From JBLZUR01 sp048565625 (GTDB lineage Bacteria > Pseudomonadota > Alphaproteobacteria > Sphingomonadales > Sphingomonadaceae), in NCBI RefSeq assembly GCF_048565625.1, contig NZ_JBLZUR010000002.1:3038001-3102000 (forward strand): a stretch of DNA of 64,000 nt. Reading direction: 5' to 3'. The notes under the pieces were generated by a model. The model was not told the DNA's origin. It was given only the letters and a program-made list of their open reading frames with translations, and ran no database searches. Positions 24,529 through 31,672 of the stretch are shown in pieces (the first letter of the stretch is position 1; each line of letters begins with the position of its first letter). The translations under genes and the position numbers were made by a program.

Positions 24529-27183
24529 TTAGAACACCGTCTTGACCGTCAGCCCCCAGGTTCTCGGCTCCGCCAGCAGCACGCCGTGAAGCTGGGTCGC
24601 CACCGCCTGATAGCCCGAGAGCACACCGCGCGCGGTGTTGAAAGCGCCGCCCGGCTGACCCGGCGCGTCGTAGCCGACCTGGATATAGTCGGCGTCGAGC
24701 AGGTTCTGTGCCCAGAGTTCGACCGACCAGCCCTGCGCCGGGTGGCTGATGCCGATCCGCGCGTTCACCACCGCAACGCCGCCCTGCACCTTTTCAAGGT
24801 CGAGGTCGGAACCGGTGTTGATCCGGCTCTGGTAGCGCACGTCGCCGTAGAAGAGCCCGGTCAGGCCGTGGCCGAGATCCGGCGTCCACCCCGCGCCGCC
24901 GGTCAGCACCCAGGCGGGTGCGTTGGAAACGCGGCGACCGGGAAGCTGGAAGAAGCCGGTGCCGAGCGGGCGGCCTTCGGCCCCGGTCAAGTCGTCGGCA
25001 TAGCGCGTGTCGGCATAGGTGCCGCCGAGGTTCAGCACCACGTCGACGCGCGGGCGGATCGCCATCTCGACCTCGACACCCTTGGAGATCACGCCGGGCT
25101 TCGACTTGCCCGCGCATGCACCGTTGCCGGCGATGTTGTCCGAATCGGTGCCCGCCCCGCCGGAGAGATCGCTGCACCCGGCGATGTTCTCGACCGCGAA
25201 GCTCGCGCCGGTGAAGGCGTTCAGCTGGAAGTTGCGCACCCGCTGAAGGAAGGCGGCGGCGTTCACGTCGATGAAGGTGCTGGCGAACTTCGCGCCGACC
25301 TCGAACGCCTCCACCTTCTCCGGCTTGAAGCGGAGCAAGCGGGCGTCGGGTGCGGCGGCGGAGAGCGGCGCGCGGTCGAGATTGTAGCCGCCCGATTTGT
25401 AGCCGCGCGACCAGATCGCATAGGCGGTGAGCGCCTCGGTGAGGCGGTAGCTGAGGGCAGCCGTGCCGGTGAACTGCTCGTCGCTCTGCCGGTCGGCAAT
25501 GTCGGCGGAGACGATCGGCGTCAGGATGCAGCTGAGGCCGCCGAGGCTCCCCGCGAGACTGCGCGCGGCAGCGGGTGAGGTGGGATCGGCGAGGATCGCG
25601 TCACGCGCGGCGAGGTTGCCGAGGCAGGCGGCGGAACCGGTGGCGCTGCCGTTCAGGTCGCCGGCCAGCCGCTTGCGCTCGTGCGTATAGCGGAGACCGC
25701 CGGTGAGGCTCAGCCGATCGGTGACACGGAAGACGTTGTGCGTGAACAGCGCCCAATTGCGCGTGTCCTGACGATAGGTATCCACCCCGCCGTCGCCGCC
25801 CGGGATCGAGGCGAGCCGGTCGAAAGCGCCGAGCAGCGTCGCGCCCGCCGCCCCGAAGCTGCCCGCCGGGTTCGCGAGATTGGCGCGCGCCGCGTCGCTG
25901 AGACACCCGGCATTGCCGATCTGACGGCCGAGCGACGCGGCGAGGTAGCAGGCGTAGAAGCGACCGTAGTCCGCGCCGTACTGGAAATTGTCACGCGTCT
26001 TCAGCTTCTCGTTCGAGTAATAGCCGCCGACCAGCCAGTCGAGCTTGCCGCTGAAGAGCGTGCCGTTCGCCCGCAGCTCCTGACTGAAGGTGCGGAAGCG
26101 GGAACCCGCGCTGCCGTCGTCAGCGCGGACGAGGATGTCGAGCGGGCCGAAGTCACCGTCCTGCCCGCGCGTGTACTTCCAGTCGCGATAGGCGGTGATC
26201 GAGCGGATCGTGACCGCGCCGAGCGTCCAGTCGACGTCTGCCGAGATGCCGGCGTCACGCACGTCCTGGCGGTTGGTCTGGCCGGGGGTTAGTGCGGTGC
26301 GGCGGCTGAACGGATCGTCGGCGATGGTTGCGCCGAGATCGCGGTAGAGCGTCTCCAGCGTGGACGGGCCGGTCACGATGCTGCCGTTCGGACCCAGGCT
26401 GCGGTTCGCCATCGGCAGGTAGACGCCGGCGCAGCATTCCTCGTCACGCTTGGCGTAATCGGCGATGATGCGAACGCTGAGATCGTCGCTCGGCCGGTAG
26501 AGAAGCTGCCCCCGCGCCAGCCAGCGGTCGCGATCGTTGATACGGCGGTCGGCCACCACATCCTTCAGGAATCCGTCGCGCTTGGTCCACACGCCGTCGA
26601 GGCGGTAGGCGAGCACGTCGTTCACCGGCCCGGTGAGGCCGAGCTGGAAGCGGCGGTAGTCGTAATTCCCGACGCTCGCCTCGGCCCGGCCCTCTTCGGT
26701 GAAGCTCGGCAAGGCGGTGGTGATGGCGATGGCACCCGCCGATGCGTTGCGGCCGAAGAAGGTGCCCTGCGGCCCGCGCAGAACCTCGACCCGCTCGATC
26801 GGGCCGAGCTCGGTCAGCGCCACGCCTGCGCGGGGCCGGTAGACGCCGTCGACATAGGTCGCGACCGAACTTTCAAGCCCGACATTGTCGCCCACCGTGC
26901 CGATGCCGCGGATGCGCGCGGCAGCACCCGCCGCCTCTGTCGAGGAGGAGGAGACGAGCAGCGACGGCACGAGCTGGTTCAGCTGGCGGATGTCGGTGGC
27001 ACCCGTCCGCCGCATCGCCTCCGCACCGACCACCGTCACCGCTATCGGCACCTCCTTCGCGGCTTCATCGCGACCCTGCGCGGTGACGATGATCTCGCCA
27101 GCGTCGCCCGCCGGCGCATCCGCCGCGACCGCGCCCATCGGCAGCAGCGCCGTCATCGTTCCCGCCAGAAGCAGATGCCTCAT
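24529..27183 (-). CDS. TonB-dependent outer-membrane receptor
   Basis: An 884-residue receptor with a signal peptide (MRHLLLAGTMTALLPMGAVAAD) and a TonB-box-like EIIVTAQ right after it. The plug domain (residues ~35-160) carries the RIRGIGTVGDNVGLESSVATYVDGVYR and GPQGTFFGRNASAGAI signatures. The long beta barrel ends in a terminal Phe (VKTVF). The plug resembles the large sphingomonad group of IroN/fyuA-like or substrate-specific TBDRs. The ligand cannot be told and there is no adjacent transport or catabolic gene. A perfect 11-bp inverted repeat sits 40 bases upstream of the ATG. A TonB, ExbB or ExbD gene is not in the window. Confidence 0.93.
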   Translation of the reverse strand: MRHLLLAGTMTALLPMGAVAADAPAGDAGEIIVTAQGRDEAAKEVPIAVTVVGAEAMRRTGATDIRQLNQLVPSLLVSSSSTEAAGAAARIRGIGTVGDNVGLESSVATYVDGVYRPRAGVALTELGPIERVEVLRGPQGTFFGRNASAGAIAITTALPSFTEEGRAEASVGNYDYRRFQLGLTGPVNDVLAYRLDGVWTKRDGFLKDVVADRRINDRDRWLARGQLLYRPSDDLSVRIIADYAKRDEECCAGVYLPMANRSLGPNGSIVTGPSTLETLYRDLGATIADDPFSRRTALTPGQTNRQDVRDAGISADVDWTLGAVTIRSITAYRDWKYTRGQDGDFGPLDILVRADDGSAGSRFRTFSQELRANGTLFSGKLDWLVGGYYSNEKLKTRDNFQYGADYGRFYACYLAASLGRQIGNAGCLSDAARANLANPAGSFGAAGATLLGAFDRLASIPGGDGGVDTYRQDTRNWALFTHNVFRVTDRLSLTGGLRYTHERKRLAGDLNGSATGSAACLGNLAARDAILADPTSPAAARSLAGSLGGLSCILTPIVSADIADRQSDEQFTGTAALSYRLTEALTAYAIWSRGYKSGGYNLDRAPLSAAAPDARLLRFKPEKVEAFEVGAKFASTFIDVNAAAFLQRVRNFQLNAFTGASFAVENIAGCSDLSGGAGTDSDNIAGNGACAGKSKPGVISKGVEVEMAIRPRVDVVLNLGGTYADTRYADDLTGAEGRPLGTGFFQLPGRRVSNAPAWVLTGGAGWTPDLGHGLTGLFYGDVRYQSRINTGSDLDLEKVQGGVAVVNARIGISHPAQGWSVELWAQNLLDADYIQVGYDAPGQPGGAFNTARGVLSGYQAVATQLHGVLLAEPRTWGLTVKTVF

Positions 27184-27222
27184 CGATGTCCCCCTTCTTT
27201 GCCGGAGCGCGCCCTAGGCCGA

Positions 27223-27254
27223 CTTTGCAGAATGATCTACACAATTCTGCAAAG
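27223..27254. promoter_or_regulatory. Inverted-repeat operator upstream of the TonB receptor
   Basis: CTTTGCAGAAT (27223-27233) and ATTCTGCAAAG (27244-27254) are perfect reverse complements around a 10-base spacer. They are centred about 55 bases upstream of the receptor start and about 150 bases upstream of the divergent CsgG-like gene. The size and symmetry suit a dimeric repressor; none is encoded nearby. Confidence 0.6.
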
Positions 27255-27390
27255 GCGAGGATCGCATCCGAACTGCGGCTGGGGATCGCCGAACACCCGT
27301 CGCCTTAAGCGTCGCTTTCGTCGCGCCATCTTACCGGCCGCAGTAATTCGCGGTAAGCGGGCCGGGTTGGGAGCCAACAGGGGAATTCGG

Positions 27391-28158
27391 ATGCTGAAGA
27401 AGTTTGTCGCCGCCGCGTCGATCGCGGCGCTGCTCGTCTCGACCGTCGCCGCCGCCGCGCCGGACAAGTCCTCCGGCCGCAAGGCGCAGGAAAAGGGCAT
27501 GGCCTCGATCCCGGTGTGCACCAAGCGCCTCGGCACCATCGCCATCGTCGAGCCGGACAACAACTGGTGGCAGGCGCTCGGCCTCGGCTCTCCGGAGGCG
27601 ATCATCAAGGTCATGGTGATGAAGTCCGGCTGCTTCGGCCTCGTCGACCGCAACAAGGGGCTGGCGAGCCGCAACATCGAACGCGCGCTCGCCGATTCGG
27701 GTGAGCTTCAGCAGAATTCGAACATCGGCCGCGCCCAGGTGAAGGCGGCCGACTATTTCGTCGTGCCCGACATCGTGTCGAAAAACAGCAACTCCGGCGG
27801 TGGCGGCATCGGCGGCCTGGTGGGCGCCTTTGGCGGTGGCCTGCTCGGCGCGGTCGCCGGCGGCATCAGCGTGAAGAAGAAGGAAGCGAACGTCACGCTG
27901 ACCCTCGTCAACGCCCGCACGACCGAGCAGGAGCGACTGACCGAAGGCTATGCCCGCAAGTCGGACCTGAGCTTCGGCGGCGGTGGCGGCGGCTATTTCG
28001 GCGGCGGCGTGTTCGGCGGCGTCGGGGGCGGCGGATATCAGGATACCGAGATCGGCCAGGTCATCGTCCTCGCCTATCTCGACGCGTATACGCAGCTGGT
28101 GCAGCAGCTGGGCGGCCTGCCCGAGAATGCCAGCGCCGCCGCCCCCAAGGCGCAGTAA
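27391..28158 (+). CDS. CsgG/HfaB-like secreted protein with glycine-rich segments
   Basis: A 255-residue exported protein with a signal peptide (MLKKFVAAASIAALLVSTVAAAA). The core resembles the CsgG/HfaB fold: KRLGTIAIVEPDNNWW, a GLVDRNKGLASRNIERAL helix, and AADYFVVPDIV. It lacks the usual lipobox cysteine. Two glycine-rich stretches stand out: NSGGGGIGGLVGAFGGGLLGAVAGG, a glycine-zipper that could insert in a membrane, and a GGGGGYFGGGVFGGVGGGG loop. The ATG at 27391 has GGGGAA upstream. CsgG relatives form outer-membrane export pores or envelope-binding proteins; which applies here is unknown. A VOC gene follows after one base. Confidence 0.72.
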   Translation: MLKKFVAAASIAALLVSTVAAAAPDKSSGRKAQEKGMASIPVCTKRLGTIAIVEPDNNWWQALGLGSPEAIIKVMVMKSGCFGLVDRNKGLASRNIERALADSGELQQNSNIGRAQVKAADYFVVPDIVSKNSNSGGGGIGGLVGAFGGGLLGAVAGGISVKKKEANVTLTLVNARTTEQERLTEGYARKSDLSFGGGGGGYFGGGVFGGVGGGGYQDTEIGQVIVLAYLDAYTQLVQQLGGLPENASAAAPKAQ

Positions 28159-28159
28159 C

Positions 28160-28516
28160 ATGGGCGTCACCGGGATCGGCGGCTTCTTCTTCCGGGCCGC
28201 CGACCCGGATGCGCTCACCGCCTGGTATCGCGACATGCTGGGCATCGCCGCCGGGCACGATGCCATCTGGAACCAGGAAGCGGGAATGACAGTGTTCTCG
28301 CCGTTCAAGGAGGCGAGCGACTATTTCGGCGCGGACAAGCGCTGGATGCTCAACCTCCGCGTCGAGGGGCTCGACACGATGCTCGACAAGCTTCGCGGGG
28401 CCGGCGTCGAGATCATCACCAAGCCCGAATGGGACACCGCCGAATACGGCCGCTTCGCGCGCATCCATGACCCGGAGGGGAACCCGATCGAGCTGTGGGA
28501 ACCGCCGACCACTTAA
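28160..28516 (+). CDS. VOC (glyoxalase/bleomycin-resistance fold) protein
   Basis: A 118-residue single VOC domain of two beta-alpha-beta-beta-beta modules: GIGGFFFRAADPDALTAWYRDMLGI, then YGRFARIHDPEGNPIELWEPP, the classic C-terminal strand with its metal-binding Glu. The N-terminal metal ligand position is not obviously His/Gln in this protein, so metal dependence and substrate are open. It starts one base after the CsgG-like stop (TAACATG), so the two are probably co-translated. Family clear, function unknown. Confidence 0.88.
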   Translation: MGVTGIGGFFFRAADPDALTAWYRDMLGIAAGHDAIWNQEAGMTVFSPFKEASDYFGADKRWMLNLRVEGLDTMLDKLRGAGVEIITKPEWDTAEYGRFARIHDPEGNPIELWEPPTT

Positions 28517-28570
28517 CATTTCTTTCGTTCCCGTTAGGACTGTTCTAACCCGCGCCTGGCATTGGGGGGC

Positions 28571-28858
28571 ATGACCTCCCCAACTTCCGCAGTCCTCTGC
28601 ACCGTGGTGATGCAGGCCGTAATCGGCGCGGCGGCACTCTGCGTATTCATCGGAGCCGCGCCCGCATCCGGGCGCATGATGCTGGTGCCCTTGTCCGCAC
28701 AGCCCTTGGCCGACGCGGCGATCGCGGCCGATGCGCGACTGGTCGGGCGAGGCTGGTTGCCCGGCGCCCTGATCGTGGAGGGGGAACGAGATGCGATCGC
28801 CCGCCGGATCGGGGATGGCGCCGTGATTGTGGCGGCCATCGGGGGCTGCGTCCAGTGA
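28571..28858 (+). CDS. Small hypothetical membrane-associated protein upstream of the chemoreceptor
   Basis: A 95-residue protein from ATG 28571 (an ATG at 28562 is also in frame). It opens with a hydrophobic segment (TVVMQAVIGAAALCVFIGAAP) that is a signal anchor or signal peptide. A compact alanine/valine-rich domain follows, with MMLVPLSAQPLADAAIA and a late IARRIGDGAVIVAAIGG. No family recognised. It overlaps the chemoreceptor start by four bases (GTGA), so the pair is translationally coupled. Confidence 0.6.
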   Translation: MTSPTSAVLCTVVMQAVIGAAALCVFIGAAPASGRMMLVPLSAQPLADAAIAADARLVGRGWLPGALIVEGERDAIARRIGDGAVIVAAIGGCVQ

Positions 28859-30408
28859 GCGCCGCGTCCGACATCGCCGAGCTCCGGTTGAAGGACGTCC
28901 GCTTCCTGGCGCTGGCGGCCTGCGTCTCCACCGCCCTCCTTTCGCTCTTGGCAGCGGCGACCAGCCTGTCGGGCGAGCTGACGATCATCACCGGACTGGC
29001 GATGGTCAACATCATCCCCGCGCTGATGGCCGCCCGCGGGCGTCACGACCTTGCCGCGCGGCTATCCGTAGCGATCGCAGTGTCGATCCAGCCGGCGGGC
29101 CTCGTCGCCCTGATGCGCGGCAGCGCGTGGCAGCTGGACATGCACATGTACTTCTTCGTAGCGCTCCCGGCGCTCACGATCCTCTTCGACTGGCGGCCGA
29201 TCGTGCTGGCGAGCGTCGTCATCGCCGTCCACCACCTGCTGCTTAACTATGTCGCTCCGGGCCTGGTGTTCAGCGGCGCGGGCAACGTCGAACGGGTGCT
29301 AGTCCATGCGCTGGCGGTCATCCTTCAGGCGGCGACGCTGATCTACGTCACCCACCGCCTGCGCGCCCTCATCACCGCACAGGCGGAGGCGCGGGAGGAG
29401 AGCGTCCGGCTTGCCGCTGCCGCCGAGGACGCCCGGTGCCGTGCGCTCGACCTTCACCGCCACGCCGAGAGCGCGCGTGCCGCCGCCGAAGATGCCGAGC
29501 GTCGCGCGGCCGCGGAGGCAGCCACCAGTGCTGCGCTGAAGGAGCGGCAGCGCGCCGCCCGGCAGGCCGAGCTGGTCGAGGTCGCCGATCATGTCGAGCG
29601 GTCGATCGCGGGAATCGCCGCCTCGATCGCCGCCGCCGCGACCAAACTCGCCGGCTTCGCCACCGATCTCGACCGCCTGGCGCACGAGACCGGCCGGCAG
29701 GCACATGACGCTGCCGACAGCGCCGGCCTGGCGTCGGTGGGCGCGCAATCTGTTGCGGGGGCGATCGGTGACCTCTCGCTCTCCATTGCGGAGATCGCCC
29801 GCAATGCCGAGCAGCAGACCGCGCTCAGCGTCGCCGCGCGGGGCAGTTCGGTGGATGGCGATACGGCGGTTCGCGCGCTTGCCCGCCAGACCTCGGACAT
29901 TAGCGACTTCGTGGACATGATCCATGGCGTTGCCGTGCAGACCAACCTTTTGGCGCTCAACGCCACGATCGAGGCGGCGCGCGCAGGCGATGCCGGCCGC
30001 GGCTTCGCGGTCGTCGCGGGCGAGGTGAAGCAGCTATCCGCACAGGCGTCCGGAATCACCAAGCGCATCAATAGCCTGCTCGCCGCGATCCATGACGGTG
30101 CGGGAGCGGCCGAGGGTCGTCTCGCCGACATCGCCAGGGCCGTCACCTCGCTGGATGTCGCGGCGGAGGCGATCCGATCGGCGATCGAGGAACAGCGGCG
30201 AACCGCGACGCTGATCGAGGAACATGCCCGCGCGACGGCCGGCGGATCGGACGAGATCGCCCGGCGCGTCGCCGCCGTCGCCGTCGCCGCCCGATCGACC
30301 GAAAGTCTGTCGAGGCAGGTGCGCGGTGCATCGACCGCGCTGCTGACCTCGGCCAACGCGCTGACGGGTGCGACCAGCGACTTCGTTAAGAGATTGCGGG
30401 CGGCCTGA
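28855..30408 (+). CDS. Methyl-accepting chemotaxis-type receptor with polytopic N-terminus
   Basis: A 517-residue receptor. Residues ~15-175 hold about six transmembrane helices, with no large periplasmic sensor. An alanine/glutamate-rich coiled coil follows (~180-235), then the MCP signalling domain with the conserved hairpin tip VQTNLLALNATIEAARAGDAGRGFAVVAGEVKQLS. No HAMP domain is evident between the membrane part and the coiled coil. The GTG start overlaps the stop of the 95-residue protein upstream. No che genes are in the window. It ends 16 bases before the converging infC stop. Confidence 0.9.
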   Translation: MSAASDIAELRLKDVRFLALAACVSTALLSLLAAATSLSGELTIITGLAMVNIIPALMAARGRHDLAARLSVAIAVSIQPAGLVALMRGSAWQLDMHMYFFVALPALTILFDWRPIVLASVVIAVHHLLLNYVAPGLVFSGAGNVERVLVHALAVILQAATLIYVTHRLRALITAQAEAREESVRLAAAAEDARCRALDLHRHAESARAAAEDAERRAAAEAATSAALKERQRAARQAELVEVADHVERSIAGIAASIAAAATKLAGFATDLDRLAHETGRQAHDAADSAGLASVGAQSVAGAIGDLSLSIAEIARNAEQQTALSVAARGSSVDGDTAVRALARQTSDISDFVDMIHGVAVQTNLLALNATIEAARAGDAGRGFAVVAGEVKQLSAQASGITKRINSLLAAIHDGAGAAEGRLADIARAVTSLDVAAEAIRSAIEEQRRTATLIEEHARATAGGSDEIARRVAAVAVAARSTESLSRQVRGASTALLTSANALTGATSDFVKRLRAA

Positions 30409-30424
30409 TCGCCGCCCAGCACGC

Positions 30425-30976
30425 TTACTTCGGCGCGAGCACCATCAGCATCTGACGGCCTTCCATGCGCGGGAACTGCTCGACCTTCGCCACTTCGGCG
30501 GTGTCGGCCTGCACCCGCTGCAGGACCTGCATGCCCAATTGGCCATGCGCCAGCTCACGACCGCGGAAGCGGAGCGTGCACTTCACCTTGTCGCCCTCGT
30601 CCAGGAACTCGAAGACCTTCTTCATCTTGGTCTCATAGTCATGGTCGTCGATGTTCGGACGCATCTTGATCTCCTTGATCTCCTGCGTCTTCTGGTTCTT
30701 GCGCTGGGCGTTGGCCTTTTTCTGGGCCTCGTACTTGAACTTGCCGATGTCCAGGAACTTGGCGACGGGCGGATCGGCGTTGGGGCTGATCTCGACCAGG
30801 TCGAGCCCGACTTCCGCCGCCTGCTCGATCGCTTCACGCGTATACATCACGCCCAGGTTCTCGCCCGCTTCGTCGATCACCCGAACCTTCTGGCTCTGGA
30901 TGAACTCGTTATAGCGGGGGCCGTTCAGCGGCATCGGCGGCTGCCCTAGCGGGCGCCTCATCATGGGCGGTCGTAT
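30425..30976 (-). CDS. infC: Translation initiation factor IF-3, probable AUA start
   Basis: A 183-residue IF-3 if started at an ATA codon at 30974-30976, or 179/178 residues from the ATGs at 30964/30961. It prevents premature 50S joining and proofreads initiator tRNA on the 30S subunit. Seen are PLNGPRYNEFIQSQKVRVIDEAGENLGV (N-domain), an alanine/lysine linker helix, and KMRPNIDDHDYETKMKKVFEFLDEGDKVKCTLRFRGRE (C-domain). The AGGAG at 30989-30985 lies 8 bases before the ATA, ideal spacing, but 20 bases before the first ATG. Rare start codons on infC allow IF-3 to autoregulate in other bacteria. Confidence 0.95.
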   Translation of the reverse strand: MRPPMMRRPLGQPPMPLNGPRYNEFIQSQKVRVIDEAGENLGVMYTREAIEQAAEVGLDLVEISPNADPPVAKFLDIGKFKYEAQKKANAQRKNQKTQEIKEIKMRPNIDDHDYETKMKKVFEFLDEGDKVKCTLRFRGRELAHGQLGMQVLQRVQADTAEVAKVEQFPRMEGRQMLMVLAPK

Positions 30977-31218
30977 AGGTCGTTCTCCTGTTCCGGCAGG
31001 ATGCCGTACCACGCGCATATAAGGCTTCGGCGTAAATATTTGAAGTGGCCGCGCGCAGCTAGGCGCAGGCCTCATCCCTCGCCCGCTGCCTACCAAGAAT
31101 CTTTCTGCGGGTCTCCTTCATCCTGAGAGTTAGCGAATTCCGCCGCTACGTAGCACATGGAAGTTGCCGTGGCTGACTGAAAATGAGCTAAGTGTCTGTA
31201 TTTCTTCGAGCCGGACAA

Positions 31219-31235
31219 TTGGCACGAGCCATGCA
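31219..31235 (+). promoter_or_regulatory. Sigma54 (-24/-12) promoter-like sequence
   Basis: TTGGCACGAGCCATGCA matches the consensus TTGGCACG-N4-TTGCA except ATGC for TTGC. The invariant GG (31221-31222) and GC (31233-31234) are exactly ten bases apart. Predicted transcription would begin near 31246, about 45 bases before the start of the small secreted protein gene. Confidence 0.6.
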
Positions 31236-31290
31236 AATTCCTCTGCGTCGGCAGTGAGGCCGGCAGAAATTCAGAGGGAAGGAACTTCAC

Positions 31291-31566
31291 ATGATCACGT
31301 CCAACACCGTCCGCGTCGCCGCTCTGTCCGCCGCCGCGATCATCACCTTCGGTTTCGTCGGTGCCGCCAGCGCCGCCCCCGCCGAGCCGGCCGCCGAAGC
31401 CTCCGCCGCCGGCGTCAGCTACAGCCAGACGCCCACCCAGGCGAATGAAGACCGCAAGTTCTGCCTGAGCAGCACGCATACCGGCTCACGCCTGCCCGTC
31501 CGCGAGTGCAAGACCAAGTCCGAATGGGCTGCCGAAGGCCTGACCGTCGACGCAAAGCGCCGCTGA
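31291..31566 (+). CDS. Small secreted protein
   Basis: A 91-residue exported protein with a signal peptide cleaved after SAASA at about residue 28 (VAALSAAAIITFGFVGAASA). The ~63-residue mature part starts APAEPAAEASAAG and then carries two cysteines (FCLSSTHTGSRLPVRECKTKSEW), spaced to form one disulfide loop, and a basic tail. Similar small Cys-pair proteins are common in sphingomonads but have no known function. It has an AGGGAAGG ribosome binding site, a sigma54-like promoter upstream and a strong terminator downstream, so it is a self-contained unit. It lies oppositely oriented between thrS and infC. Confidence 0.8.
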   Translation: MITSNTVRVAALSAAAIITFGFVGAASAAPAEPAAEASAAGVSYSQTPTQANEDRKFCLSSTHTGSRLPVRECKTKSEWAAEGLTVDAKRR

Positions 31567-31635
31567 TGGCGCCAGATCCGATCCGCAGCACCCGGCGAAG
31601 GGGCTGCGGATCGAAAATTGCCAGGAAGCCTGCCG

Positions 31636-31664
31636 CCCGCTCGCCAAGAGCGGGTTTCTTTTTG
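31636..31664 (+). terminator. Rho-independent terminator of the small secreted protein gene
   Basis: CCCGCTC-gccaa-GAGCGGG followed by TTTCTTTTT, about 70 bases after the stop codon and just before the converging thrS stop at 31673. Confidence 0.92.
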
Positions 31665-31672
31665 CCCGGCGC

